From: Solanum dulcamara
Lineage: Eukaryota > Streptophyta > Magnoliopsida > Solanales > Solanaceae
Assembly: GCF_947179165.1 (NCBI RefSeq)
Contig: NC_077237.1
Location: 83,862,341 to 83,926,340 of the forward strand
Length of the DNA: 64,000 nt
Reading direction: 5' to 3'
Each line of letters begins with the position of its first letter. Position 1 is the stretch's first letter. The translations under genes were made by a program, and so were the position numbers. Positions 1 to 12,136 of this stretch are shown piece by piece. Below the pieces are notes generated by a model. It was not told where the DNA came from, searched no databases, and worked only from the letters and a program-made list of their open reading frames with translations.

Positions 1-1530
1 GTATAGAAATGTTTAACGTGTTCTATCTCTCTTTTTTAAAATTTAATTTATGGTTAATCCGGTTTATAAACGTAACACTACATGATAATATATCCTTAAT
101 GATCATTTGTTGTATGAAGAAATTTAATTTATTGTAAAAAAAAATATACATTCTTAATTAACTTGGTGAGTTTTAATTTAGGAGCGGAGCTACGGTGGTG
201 TCAGGATGTTCAGTTGAACGCCCTTTGTCAGAAAATTACATTATATATAGATCAAATCTTACTTTATATTGGTATATATATTGCACACCCTTACAACCAA
301 TAGATTTTGGTAGTGCAGTGGCAATGCATTGCACAAAACTTATACGATGCCTAGATTTGAATTCGTGTGTCCATGTATTTTTTTTTTTATTGTAGTCTGC
401 TTAAAATCTGTAGAAGTATGCAGGCATACAAGATTGAATTCCTATATTTTATTTTTTTAATTTACTAATCAAAGTTTAACATTTTTCATGAAATTTTTTA
501 CTACGCCATTGAGTTTTATGGTCGTATTTTTTGTGTGCGTATAATCCTACTTAAATAGTCTATTTGCTAATTATAAAAATAAACGTTTTTATTATTATAT
601 TATAAATACAAATACATCTGCTTAAATGACACATTCTAATTTTTTTTGTATTAATTCATGTCAAACTATCATCTTTAGGAAGATCTTTCTTCCTTATTTA
701 GATGCTACAATGATTGATTTTTTGGTTTTTTTACATTCGATATTCGGTATGTGAATTGGAGTCCAAATAATGTTTAATTCATATTTAGGGCTCAAAATCA
801 TGTTTTTTAATTAAGGAAAAAATGGTATTATTCACTGTATCATATTCGTTGATGATATAATTAAAAGCTATTATTTTTTATAAGTTTTTTCCTTTTTTCT
901 TTCCAATAATAGAATTCAATCACAGTACATTTTTAGTAGTTAGACACTACAAGAAGTATTTCCCTATATTTTCATCCCAATCACTAAATGAAAGGGCTTA
1001 ACAAGAAAGATTTTGTTGGGTTTAACTGCCTTATTTTAAAACAATTTTTGTGTTTAAGTTGGATCATGAATGGATCGGATCATTTTGGGTTGGATTAGAG
1101 TTTTTGGTGGATCAACAAATGTCACATGTTTAATTTAAATTTAAATAAATATCATATAATTGTGTCACAAATGAAGAGATAACTTTAAGATTGAAAATAA
1201 CATTGGTGATAAATTAAATTTGATTCAATAAGTAGAAGATAAGTATTTTTGAGTTATTTATAATATGCTAAAGATATTTTTTAAAAAAATTGAATAGGTA
1301 GAAGAACGGACAAAATTGATCCAACAGGTGAAAGGACGTTTTTGAATTATTTTTAATATGTGAAGGACAATTTAGACTTTTTTTCCTTGTATATAATATT
1401 TATTTTGATTATTACTAAAAAGAAATTATTGTATCGTATTGTTAGATTAATCGTTACGTGAGAATGAAAAGTCTCAGTTTATGCAAAGTCGATTTGATGT
1501 GACCGCATTTATGGGGAGCATAAATCACCA

Positions 1531-1687
1531 AATTACCAAAATCCAACCGACATTTATCGTATTGAAGTTTCATTATTGTGATGGACCGAGCTCTGAAAGT
1601 TCGGTATTTGATATCTACTTTTAATTATTGATTTATCAAAATCAAACTTTGAAAATATCGAATCAAATATCAAACGCCCACCTCTAA
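1531..1687. repeat. Diverged direct repeat, copy 1
   Basis: This block resembles 1893-2046 in the same orientation. Shared landmarks in order are an ATTACC start, GAAGTTT, GATATTTGATATCTA-like text, ATCAAACTTTGAAAAT, and an end near ATATCAAACGC followed by a CACC-like stretch. It is probably an old dispersed repeat present twice; the family was not recognised. Confidence 0.55.
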
Positions 1688-1892
1688 CATTGTTGTTTAT
1701 CATATATATGTGTAACATTAACAAGTGATTTGGATGTTTTGATTGACCTATACCAACAAATTCATAATGTTACGACTTGTGAGTGGAGACCCAACCTTTA
1801 TACATTATTTCTCTTACAACTAACGTGTCAAATATTGGACAGCTTATGAACATATCTCGTCAAAATATATTTTCTTTCGATGCATATAATTA

Positions 1893-2046
1893 TCAAATTA
1901 CCGTATCGAAATTTAATTTGCCGTACTGAAGTTTGATTACCAGACCAAACTTTAAAAATTTGATATTTGATATCTATTTTCATTTATCAATTACCAAGAT
2001 CAAACTTTGAAAATGTCAAACCAAATATCAAACGCTCACACCTAAT
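1893..2046. repeat. Diverged direct repeat, copy 2
   Basis: Second copy of the repeat at 1531-1687, about 360 bp downstream. The order of shared words is the same, including ATCAAACTTTGAAAAT and ATATCAAACGC, with scattered substitutions and small indels. Confidence 0.55.
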
Positions 2047-2553
2047 CACGTCGTTACTCATTTTTTTTTCTCATTTACTCTTTCCTTATTATTTTCCTTT
2101 TATAATCTATTTTTCTTTATTCCATCCTTTTACATCAATTCAACCTTATATTATTTTTATTAAATTTATTTATTAAAAATTTAAAACACGACATTATATA
2201 ATGATAAAAAGATAATATAATTTATTCAATTATTATATTATCAAAATAACATAATATAATACGATATGTTATAAAAACATACGTAATATGTTCAAGGAGA
2301 TTGCTTGGTATCCAAAAACACCTCGTATTCCGTGCGCACGTGGCCCGAATCTCTTCCTTTCCAAAGCACGTGGCCCGATTTAACAAAGTAGAAGAAACAC
2401 TAATCAATTTAAACCGGTCCTTGTCGTCATTAATCTTAAACCGGTCTAGATCAGTCCGGTCCAAAATAAAACCGCTGGCTTCTTTGATCATCAAATGAAC
2501 GGCTGTGATTAATTCGTCACAAACAAAGTTAGGGTTTCTCTGTAAATCGCCGA

Positions 2554-2563
2554 TATATATAAA
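2554..2563 (+). promoter_or_regulatory. Probable TATA box of PABP
   Basis: TATATATAAA lies about 350 bp before the start codon. Transcription would begin near 2585-2595, giving a leader of about 310 nt with no ATG before 2907. Telo-box-type words flank it (AGGGTTT near 2531, AACCCTAAA at 2618-2626, TAGGGTTTT at 2782-2790). These are typical of plant genes for the translation machinery. Confidence 0.6.
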
Positions 2564-2800
2564 CCTTACAGTTCTCCCCAAATCGGCCGTTGCGGTGCAG
2601 TTTTCTCTGCCCTCCTCAACCCTAAAAAACCGAAAAATTCTCTCTTACAGTTTCTCTCGGATCTCCGACGCGACGATTTCTATCTCCATTTTACCCTCTC
2701 TCTTTCCTCTATTTTACATCTCAAAAACCCCCCAAAAAATCCCTAAATTTTCGCTTACTCTTTCCTCCATTTCACTCTTTGTAGGGTTTTCTTATCAATA

Positions 2801-2847
2801 ACAACAACAGAGAGAGAGAGAGGGAACTGAAAAAAGGAAAAAAAAAG
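2801..2847 (+). promoter_or_regulatory. GA repeat and A-rich tract in PABP leader
   Basis: A short AAC run and a GA microsatellite are followed by an A-rich stretch (GAAAAAAGGAAAAAAAAAGG, 2828-2847) about 60 nt before the start codon. Animal PABP mRNAs carry A-rich leader tracts bound by PABP itself, which represses translation. The same role here is inferred from position and composition only. Confidence 0.45.
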
Positions 2848-2906
2848 GAGGGTATCTCTTTATTTGTTCTAGAAAAGTCTATTTTAGTTGTTTTAGAAGG
2901 TTAGTT

Positions 2907-5900
2907 ATGGCACAGATTCAGGTTCAGCATCAGACTCCAGTGACCGGAGGAAATGGTGTGGCGGCTGCCGCTGCTGCTGCCGGTGCTGCCGCTGCTGTAG
3001 CGGCACCAGGTGGAGGAGTGTCGAATCAGTTCACGTCGACGTCGTTGTATGTTGGCGATTTGGACTTTAACATAACTGATTCACAGCTGTATGATCTGTT
3101 CAACCAAGTGGGTCAGGTTGTTTCTGTGAGGGTTTGTAGGGATCTTAGTACTCGGAGATCTCTTGGATATGGCTATGTTAACTACAGTAACCCTCAGGAT
3201 GGTTAGTAGTTTTTATTTCATGAATTTTGGATTTTGGTATCTTTACTAGTGTGATTGCATGTTACCAGTCTTTATTTTTAATGAATTTGGTGGTTGATAT
3301 CATGGGTATAATTAAAAATACTACCTCACATTTGGTGAAATCACTAATTTTTGGTGGAAAAAATTGTTCTTTTACCTGTTTTAATACATTATTACATTTA
3401 ACACTCCTTACAGTAATGTGATGGTAAATTTGCATTTGCTTGTGCTGCTGAAATATTTGGTTTGAACAAAAAAAGGGCCAGCTTGTGTGTTTTTGACAGT
3501 ATAGTGCCAGTCTTGAGTATATTTAATTCGATATGATGAGGCTGTGTTGGAAAGTTAAATATACATGAAGGTGTTGCATGTGTAACTCAACTCCCTTTTG
3601 TGTTCGATGAAGAATGCATTGCATTTTTGTTCGAACAGAAAATGCTCAATATTCTGTTTAATTTGGAATGATGTCGTATGTCTATATTTTTAATCATCTG
3701 CCTTGCAAATTGTTTTTGACTTTCTTTGCTCTAATATTTGGTTACAGCTGCAAGGGCAATGGAGATGTTAAACTTCACTCCTGTCAATGGAAAGTCCATT
3801 AGGGTGATGTATTCTCATAGGGATCCCACTCTTCGTAAGAGTGGATCAGCAAATATATTTATTAAGGTATTATGGTTGAATCCCGGATCTTGTATGATGT
3901 GATTTGTCATTTCATGTGCTTTTTTTGGAAATCTGCTAGCTTCTCTTGTTCCTTCATATATATAGGGACATATACTGGACACATATCTATATTTAGAAAT
4001 AGTTTGAGTTCTTCTTGTAAGTATCAGTGTTACTGCTTCATTTATATAATTGGAACTATAACATGACAGCAAATAAATGATGCTCACATCTGTTTAATCC
4101 TGTTTTTCCGTATCCTTGAAAAGTTTTAGATGGTGACACTGCTGTTGTGAGCACATTAGGGACCTGCAATATGTATTTTTGCTAGATATCTTTTGTATTT
4201 TTCTTCCTAATGCATTTGTTTGAATTATTTACACAGAATTTGGACAAGTCAATTGACAACAAAGCTTTACATGACACCTTCTCAAGCTTTGGCAACATTC
4301 TTTCTTGCAAGATAGCTACTGATTCTAATGGTCAGTCAAAGGGTTATGGTTTTGTACAATTTGACAACGAAGAATCTGCTCAAGGTGCCATTGATAAGTT
4401 AAATGGTATGCTGATGAATGATAAGCAAGTGTATGTTGGACACTTTCTTCGCAAACAGGAAAGAGAATCTACAACTGGCATGGCAAAATTCAACAATGTC
4501 TATGTGAAAAATTTGGCCGAATCTGCTACTGATGATGAGTTAAAGAATGTTTTTGGTGAGTTCGGGAGTATTACTAGTGCTGTAGTGATGAGGGATGCCG
4601 ATGGAAAATCCAAGGGCTTTGGATTTGTCAATTTTGAGAATGCAGATGATGCTGCCAAGGCTGTCGAGGCCTTAAATGGAAAGAAATTTGATGAAAAAGA
4701 GTGGTATGTTGGGAAAGCACAGAAGAAATCTGAAAGAGAGCAAGAATTGAAAAGCAAGTTTGAGCAAACCGCCAAGGAGGCAGTTGATAAATACCAAGGT
4801 GTTAATTTGTATGTAAAAAATTTGGATGACACCATTGATGATGAAAAGCTCAAGGAACTTTTTGCAGAGTTTGGTACAATTACCTCATGCAAGGTATGCC
4901 ATTTCTTGTGGATGAACTTGAAGGTCATTGTATTGATTCATTTAGCTTAGATGTTCTATTCTTGTGTGCTTCAGGTTATGCGGGATCCAAGTGGAATCAG
5001 CAGGGGGTCAGGATTTGTTGCCTTCTCTACTCCTGAAGAAGCTTCCAGAGCTGTCAGTATTATTATATGTCAAGTCTTTTTGTTACATTGTGTTCATTAA
5101 GTCTAACTTGTAACTCGTTTTTTCTTCCTTTTTTAAGCTTTCTGAGATGAACGGCAAAATGATAGTTAGCAAGCCACTCTATGTTGCACTAGCACAGCGT
5201 AAAGAGGAGAGAAGAGCAAAGTTGCAGGTAATGGCTAATATCCCAACAGTGTGGCTGTGCTGGAAGGATTTTGTTTCATGCTGCTTTAATTGTTAAGTCG
5301 AACACAGAATAATTTGTCCATATTTAGGTTCTCACCTTAGTTTAGAGCTCAAAGGACATCTAGAGTGAGTCTGACTAATGTTTGTTTCAATGTGGACTTA
5401 ACCCCATGAGGCTGTTTCTGAAATTTTTAATCTGCTGAAATAGTTACCTAGAAATGTATATTGATGAATGCACTAGTCGATACAGGCACAATTTTCACAA
5501 CTGCGACCAGTGGCAATGCCCCCATCACTTGCTCCTCGCATGCCAATTTACCCTCCTGGTGCTCCTGGGATTGGACAGCAACTATTTTATGGGCAAGTCC
5601 CCCCTGCTCTAATTCCTCCCCAGGTACAACTATGTTAATTCTTATCCATAGTCTTCTATTTTTTTAGATCTCTAGTATTTTGCATATGCTCTTGATACTA
5701 TATTGTTGGGCTAATGCATGTTAAATATATAAATGTCTGCACATGATGTTGGAAAGATTGCATCAGATGTTGTATAGAAATGGGTTTAGTGCTGATGCAT
5801 AATCTTGTTTTCCAGGCTGGGTTTGGCTATCAACAACAGCTTGTTCCTGGAATGCGCCCTGGAGGAGCTCCCATGCCAAACTTCTTCATGCCGATGGTCC

Positions 5901-6611
5901 AACAGGGACAACAAGGCCAGCGCCCAGGTGGTCGACGAGGAGCAGGGCCTGTGCAACAAACTCAACAGCCTATGCCCTTGATGCAGCAGCAGGTGGATTT
6001 CTGCTTCCTCTCTCTACAATTTTTTTTGTACCTGGTTATATTTTTTTTTGAAGACTAGTAATCTAATGATTATAAAGATTCTCTCCTTCAGATGATGCCA
6101 AGAGGAAGAATGTATCGCTACCCACCTGGGCGTAATGTGCCAGATGGGCCAATGCCAGGTGTTGCTGGGGGTATGCTCTCTGTTCCATATGATATGGGTG
6201 GTATGCTTCCACGTGATGCGGCAATGGGACAGCCTATGCCAATTTCAACATTGGCTTCTGCCCTTGCAAATGCACCACCTGAACAGCAAAGGACGGTGAG
6301 TACATTCAACATTACAGGAATCTCTTTTTGACTGAACTAGGTTTTTAATGCTCTAATTGTTCTCTTGGCAGATGTTGGGTGAAAGTTTGTATCCACTTGT
6401 TGATCAGCTAGAGCATGAGCATGCTGCAAAGGTTACAGGCATGCTTCTTGAAATGGACCAGACTGAGGTTTTGCATCTGCTTGAATCACCGGAGGCTTTG
6501 AAGGCTAAAGTTTCTGAGGCTATGGAAGTTCTGAGGAATGTTCAACAGGCTACCAGCAGCCCGGCTGACCAACTTGCCTCGCTTTCCCTCAATGACAACC
6601 TTGTTTCTTAG
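2907..6611 (+). CDS. Cytoplasmic poly(A)-binding protein (4 RRM + MLLE)
   Basis: Binds mRNA poly(A) tails and translation initiation factors in the cytoplasm. Inferred exons are 2907-3201, 3748-3866, 4237-4893, 4975-5052, 5138-5227, 5486-5623, 5816-5992, 6092-6295 and 6372-6611. All introns are GT-AG, and joined they give 1998 bp (665 aa), the usual PABP length. An Ala/Gly-rich N-terminus (about 17-38) precedes RRM1 (46-123; RNP2 LYVGDL, RNP1 near 85-93). RRM2 (134-212), RRM3 (226-302) and RRM4 (328-405) follow. A Pro/Gln/Met-rich linker leads to the C-terminal MLLE domain (about 588-643), containing [10 protein letters not shown], which recruits PAM2-motif proteins. The start was chosen because it begins the conserved frame and no ATG occurs between the predicted transcription start and 2907. 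It resembles plant class II PABPs (Arabidopsis PAB2/4/8 type). The exact paralogue cannot be assigned. Confidence 0.95.
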
Positions 6612-7410
6612 TGAGTCGAGCTTGTCCAAGTGAATGCCGGATGCGGCGTTTTTTGATGGATCATCTCCTCCGTAGCGAGGATAAAACAGATTTTGCAGGG
6701 ATGAGTTTTGAAAAACTGCTAGGGTTTTATTATCTCAGGATGTTTTATCTTGAATATGATTTTTTTTTTTGGATTCTTAAGATTATGTTTTATGTTATGT
6801 GGTCTTGAGTTTTTAATACTTCACTGTTTGCACTCTACCCGCTGTTGCTTCATCCCTCCTCTTAACCTAAGCCCTCTTTTTGTGAAGGTGCTTGTGTAGC
6901 TTGTGCTTTATGGGACAGGTTCTCATTGAAGTAGTAAAGTGCCTACATTGTCACAAGGCAGCTCCATCCCCCCTTTGTAGTTAGATTGAGCTAGAATTTG
7001 GCAGCATATGTTGTGTGTTTTACTTGTATCATAGCTGACCATTAGAAATGTGTTCGTGTTTTTCACATCACTTAGAGGTATGCTGTCTTGAAAATCTCGT
7101 TGCCTAATTTAATTTTCAATGTGGGAAATTGATCCTGTGGTCTTGATTAGGCACTAGATCAAATTGATCAAAAACATGGCGTCGGTAATATGTTTGGATT
7201 ATCCTTGTCTACTTGTCTTAGTACTACGACAACAATGTACACTAGCATCATAAAAAGGGAGTTGCACCAAAAACATCTTTTTCTTACGTGTTTAAAAAGA
7301 GGGTTGAACATAGTTTGGGCCAACACAAATTTTAAATTTGTGAATTTCAGATTGGATATTGAATTTAGTGCGTTGATTTTTGGGATATGAAATTTTTAGG
7401 TTATATCATG
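6612..7410. other. PABP 3' UTR and downstream spacer
   Basis: T-rich sequence typical of a plant 3' UTR follows the stop codon for a few hundred bases. No polyadenylation signal could be chosen with confidence. The short open frames at 6611-6808 and 7190-7390 have no recognisable domains. Confidence 0.55.
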
Positions 7411-7412
7411 AA

Positions 7413-7673
7413 GCCGTTTTGATTGGCTTATAAGTTGTTTTTAATTTTTTTTTGAGTGTTTAACTGGTCAATTTAAAGTCATTTTGTGCTTAAAATAAAC
7501 CTCAATAAATAGTTGGATTTATTTGGATGAACTTATTTTTAAGTAGATTATAAGTTGAAAACAGCTTATAAGTATAAAAAAAAAAGTTGGCCTGCACCTA
7601 TTTTTTTTAAAAAAAACTTATAAACAATTTTCAACTTATAAGTTGTTTAAAAATAAGTCAATCCAAACAGACT
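7413..7673. mobile_element. MITE-like inverted-repeat element
   Basis: The left end (GTTTTGATTGGCTTATAAGTTG, from about 7416) is roughly complementary to the right end (AACTTATAAGTTG to AATCCAAACAGAC, about 7633-7673). The interior holds further TTATAAGTTG words and A/T runs. The arms are degenerate and no target duplication is clear, so the borders are approximate. It lies between the PABP 3' region and copia element A. Confidence 0.5.
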
Positions 7674-7892
7674 ACATTTGTCCAATGCTAGTAAGTCTAA
7701 TTTTCAAATGTCCAATGTACTAGTACATATAGCACAACTCTTAAGTCTTATTACGATTAGGATGGTCTTAATATTTTGTTAACCGTAGAAAGTTGTACAT
7801 TCTAAAAAGGAAATTATTAGGTGATTTGAGATTGTCAACTATTATGCCTTGCTTTAAAAAATCAAAAATATCCAAATTGATTAATTCAAAAC

Positions 7893-8128
7893 TATTATCA
7901 ACCAAATTAATGGTTGTCCACTTTGCATTAGTGGATGATCCTCTATCTTTTTTTAGTGGGCAACTTACCCATTAATGTTTTATTTTCTTCCATTTACATA
8001 TGGCTATAAATAGCCTTCTTCAATGTAAAGATGATTGATATATACTACATATACATAGTAAAATTTCTCCTTTGTTCTCCTTTCTTATCTTTTACTCTTG
8101 CTTCCTTGTTTTGTTGTATTTCATAATA
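7893..8128 (+). repeat. 5' LTR of copia element A
   Basis: 236 bp, starting TATTATCAACC and ending CATAATA. It carries a TATA-like CTATAAATA at 8004-8012, inside a small palindrome (GGCTATAAATAGCC), as the probable U3 promoter. It matches the split 3' LTR (17296-17421 plus 23305-23414) except for three bases, one of them the second base: A here, G in the 3' copy. Confidence 0.95.
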
Positions 8129-8144
8129 CGTTATCAGCACGAAG
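8129..8144 (+). promoter_or_regulatory. Primer-binding site of element A (tRNA-Ile anticodon arm type)
   Basis: CGTTATCAGCACGAAG begins directly after the 5' LTR, where minus-strand synthesis is primed. It does not resemble TGGTATCAGAGC, which matches the 3' end of initiator tRNA-Met and is usual in plant copia elements. From memory, the first 14 bases are complementary to positions 40 to 27 of plant tRNA-Ile(AAU), with C opposite wobble position 34, which is inosine in the mature tRNA. The same 16 bases follow the LTR of element B. Confidence 0.6.
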
Positions 8145-8253
8145 TCCTAATTTTCTCCAGAAAATTAATCTCTATATCAGGTATATCTACTAAAGAAATT
8201 TTATTTTAGTTGTATTTTCTATTTCTAAAATTAATTTCTATCCCAATTTTATC

Positions 8254-9288
8254 ATGTCAAATTTATCAAAACTTGAATTTGTGGCACTTGACATTTCTGG
8301 AAAAAATTATTTATCGTGGATCCTTGATGCTGAAATTCACCTTGACGCTAAGGGTCTAGGTGATACTATTAAACAAGATAATAACGCATCAAGCCAAGAT
8401 AAAGCAAAAGCCATGATTTTTCTCCGTCATCATATTCATGAAGGATTAAAAACTGAATATTTAACTATAAAAGACCCTCTTGAATTATGGACTAATTTGA
8501 AAGATCGGTATCACCACTTGAAACTTGCGGTGTTACCAAAAGCCCGATATGACTGGATTCACCTTCGATTTCAAGACTTTAAAACCATGACAGAGTATAA
8601 TTCTGCGATCCACAAGGTAAGTTTCATGTTAAAATTATGTGGAGACTCTATCACTGATGATGACTTACTTGAGAAAACTTTTTCCACTTTTCACGCTTCA
8701 AATGTGTTGTTACAACAACAATATCGTGAAAAAGGATTTAAGAAGTATTCTGAATTAATTACATGCTTACTTGTGGCTGAGCAAAATAATACTTTGTTGA
8801 TGAAAAATCATGAAGCCCGTCCCACTGGATCTGCTCCATTCCCTGAAGCGAATGTAGTAGCAGCGCATAATCAGTCTGAATCAAGACAAAATAATTATCG
8901 CGGCCACGGCCGTGGCCGTGGTCGTGGACGTGGTAGAGGACGAGTCAATTATCGTCATCATGTTGGAAATAAACATGAGAACAATAAAGGTCCTCAAAAT
9001 AATTCTTCTAGAGGTAAATCCAATTTTTGTCACCGGTGTGGTATGAAGGGTCATTGGGCACGTGAATGTCGTACGCCCGAACATTTTATGAAACTTTATC
9101 AAGCCTCTCTCAAAAGGAGAGATAATAATGTGGAGGCAAACTTGAGTTTTCGAAATAATGATGATGAAGCAACCCCCTCAAATAAACATGAAAATATTGA
9201 GGCAAATATGGCTTATAAAGATGATGATTTCGCAGATCTTCCAAATATTACTCATTTGGATGCTGAAGACTTTATGAGTATTGATTAA
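8254..9288 (+). CDS. Copia gag polyprotein, element A
   Basis: A 344-aa intact frame encoding the structural protein of the virus-like particle. The N-terminal part is the plant copia Gag/UBN2-like region (begins MSNLSKLEFVALDISGKNYL). An Arg-Gly-rich basic stretch follows at about 212-230. Near residues 259-272 there is a CCHC zinc knuckle (C-x2-C-x4-H-x4-C, CHRCGMKGHWARE-C), the nucleic-acid-binding motif. The tail is acidic. It closely resembles the gag of element B, though clearly less than their 3' pol regions resemble each other. gag has its own stop and is not fused to pol. Confidence 0.93.
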   Translation: MSNLSKLEFVALDISGKNYLSWILDAEIHLDAKGLGDTIKQDNNASSQDKAKAMIFLRHHIHEGLKTEYLTIKDPLELWTNLKDRYHHLKLAVLPKARYDWIHLRFQDFKTMTEYNSAIHKVSFMLKLCGDSITDDDLLEKTFSTFHASNVLLQQQYREKGFKKYSELITCLLVAEQNNTLLMKNHEARPTGSAPFPEANVVAAHNQSESRQNNYRGHGRGRGRGRGRGRVNYRHHVGNKHENNKGPQNNSSRGKSNFCHRCGMKGHWARECRTPEHFMKLYQASLKRRDNNVEANLSFRNNDDEATPSNKHENIEANMAYKDDDFADLPNITHLDAEDFMSID

Positions 9289-10366
9289 GGAATTTATCAT
9301 CTGGCGGGGAATATATCTTATAATTAGTAACTTTTACAAAGAGACATATAGTTTGTACTAATGTGTAAAAGCTGAAAGCTCTATATTATGTAGTATGGTC
9401 TGTTATTTATTTTTGTTACTTATTTGTCATTTTTATGTGAAAGTTTTGAAAAAGTAAGCAATAAAATCAATCATTGTTTGAAAGTATTTACTTTCTTTAT
9501 AGAGATTTGCTGAAGCATATTTCCCAGCAAATAATTAGGAAGAAATATGCATTACGCGGGCAATATACAAAAGAGCAATAGTTTCAATGTAAGGCACTTT
9601 CCACTTGGGAATGGTATTGGTCAAGATATCACCGCAATCATACTAAGATGCAAATTTATTTTGGGGCTAAAAATAATATAAGAGGAGACACAGCACAAAA
9701 GCACAAAGGACTATAATTTACTGATTTCTGATAATATAGGTTTAACGTGAGGTGGAGTCATTGTGGATGTGTGTCATTAAAAACAAATATGGTGTTGAAG
9801 GATACTGGCGTTCCAGTGATGTTATTACTTGATTTCTGGTGTTGAACAATATTACTTGATATTTTTTTTAGTTGTATATTTGTACCATTCAAAAACCTAG
9901 ATTAACACTTCTCACTATGACACTTGTTACCAAAATAAATTGTCAATTGAGTTTATTTATTAAAAGTTTTAGTGTATTGAGTTATATAAAGAAATATGAA
10001 CCGAATTTCAAGCGTGTTAACATAGTAATTTATTTACGATCTGCAGCCAGTATCTGATGAGCTTTATTAACACATATAATAATACATTATCAAAGATGCT
10101 AAAATATGTCAAATTAGCCATTAAGTTATAAAATTAGTGTATACTGTGTATATATGATTTTCACATCATTTGATACTGGCACATAGCCATCTGCATAGAT
10201 ATATGTTATCGCATGTGTTATAATTATATTCAATTAAGGTCATATTAGTACTAATGCTGTTTTTTTTAGCTAATACTTTATATATACAATATTGTCAAAA
10301 ATACATGTGAGTAAAGAATATTTTTCACACACATTCATGATATTATAGTTACTATTTTTATGTTTT
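9289..10366 (+). other. Gag-pol spacer of element A
   Basis: About 1.1 kb inside element A without a supported frame. Most plant copia elements have gag and pol in one frame or close together. Near the downstream end, TTTGTTTCTTAAAGCAG (10366-10382 region) would serve as a splice acceptor. The matching spacer in element B is shorter (18872-19486) and hardly alignable. Confidence 0.7.
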
Positions 10367-12136
10367 TTGTTTCTTAAAGCAGTTCAATATCTTAAAATTT
10401 TTATGTTGTTAGTTTTTCACACTCTTATAATGTATCTCTTTTCATTTATGAAGAATATGGAAATTTCCCAGTCATCAGTTGGATCCAAAATCAATTATGA
10501 TGATATGTGTCTTATTGATAGTGCCACAACACACACTATTTTAAGAGATAAGAAATATTTCTCTTATTTGATTATGAAAGAAGCTAATATTAATACAATA
10601 TCTGGTAGTACAAAATTAATTGAAGGATCCAGAAAAGCTAAAGTTGTACTTGTTGGGGGAACAAATTTAACAATTAATGAAGCATTATATTGTAGTAAGT
10701 CTCAAAGAAATTTATTAAATTTCAAAGATATTCGTCAAAATGGTTATCATATTGAGACTACAAATGATGAAAAGAATGAATATCTTTATATTACTACAAT
10801 GACGTCGGACAAAAGGTTTATTCTTGAAAAGTTACCCGCTCTTTCATCCGGCTTATACTTCACAAGTATTAGCATGGTTGAAACACATGCCATAGTAAAT
10901 CAGAAGTTTACTAACTCAAATGATTTTATTATTTGGCATGACCGGTTGGGCCATCCCGGTTCTAATATGATGCGCAAAATAATTGAGAGTTCACATGGAC
11001 ACTCTTTGAAGAACCAAAAGATTCTTCAGTTTAAAGAATTCACTTGTGCTGCATGTTCTCAAGGCAAATTGATTACTAGACCATCAGTAATCAAAGTGGG
11101 CATTGAATCCCCAACATTTCTGGAACGAATACAGGGTGATATATGTGGACCCATTCACCCATCATGTGGACCATTCAAATATTATATGGTTTTAATAGAT
11201 GCATCTACAAGATGGTCACATGTGTGCTTATTATCAACTCGTAATATGGCATTTGCGAGATTACTTGCTCAAATAATTAAGTTAAGAGCACAATTTCCAG
11301 ATTATGCAATAAAGGCAATTCGTCTTGATAATGCTGGTGAGTTCACATCTCAGGCATTTAATGATTATTGTTTGTCCACTGGGATAACAGTTGAGCATCC
11401 GGTTGCTCATGTTCATACTCAAAATGGTCTAGCGGAATCATTAATTAAATGTCTCCAATTAATTGCTAGACCAATGCTTATGAGAACAAAACTTCCCATT
11501 TCATTATGTGGTCATGCTATTTTGCATGCAGCAAGTCTTGTGCGGATCAGACCCACAAGTTATCACAAAGTCTCCCCATTACAATTGGCTTTTGGTCAGG
11601 AGCCAAACATTTCCCATCTTAGAATATTTGGATGTGCGGTATATGTTCCAATTGCTCCACCACAACGCACAAAGATGGGACCCCAAAGAAGATTGAGGAT
11701 ATATGTTGGGTATGAATCTCCTTCTATCATAAAATATTTGGAACCTATGACTGGAGATTTATTTACTGCAAGATTTGCTGATTGTCATTTTGATGAATCA
11801 GTATACCCAACATTAGGGGGAGAAAATAAGCAGTTCAAAAGAGTAATAGATTGGAATGCATTACCATTATCTCATTTAGATCCTCGTACAAATAAATGTG
11901 AACTGGAAGTTCAAAAGATAATTCATTTGCAAAATATTGCAAATCAACTGCCAGATGCATTCACTGACCTATCAAGAGTTACTAAATCTCATATCCCAGC
12001 TGCTAATGCTCCAATTCGAGTTGATGTCCCAATAGGACAATTAAATAATGCAAATGAGTCTAAACCATATTTAAAACGTGGTAGACCAATCGGTTCCAAA
12101 GATAAAAAATCCTCGAAAAAGAAAAGGAGCAAATAA
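10367..12136 (+). pseudogene. Copia pol of element A, part 1: protease and integrase
   Basis: First part of the broken pol. The conserved region begins near 10500 with the protease motif IDSATTH (catalytic Asp). The integrase zinc-binding region follows (HDRLGHPG, then CAACSQGK), then the integrase core with GDICGP, the RLDNAGEF region and the NGLAES Glu region, so the catalytic D-D-E triad looks present. The frame ends after a Lys-rich run because an A tract at 12104-12109 has six A where element B has five, shifting the frame. The first ATG used is arbitrary; the true start may be further in. Confidence 0.9.

Larger units (their letters stand above)
1..2500. other. AT-rich intergenic region upstream of PABP
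   Basis: No gene is supported here. The short open frames have no recognisable domain and no exon-like context. The one structured feature is a pair of diverged direct repeats at 1531-1687 and 1893-2046, listed separately. The last few hundred bases form the distal promoter of the poly(A)-binding protein gene. Confidence 0.7.

Noticed and set aside
2505..2801. 98-codon open frame upstream of PABP
   Set aside because: Its ATG precedes the predicted TATA box and transcription start, and it codes for nothing recognisable; it overlaps the PABP leader.
4500..4928. 142-codon minus-strand frame
   Set aside because: Antisense shadow of PABP exon 3, produced by its codon usage.
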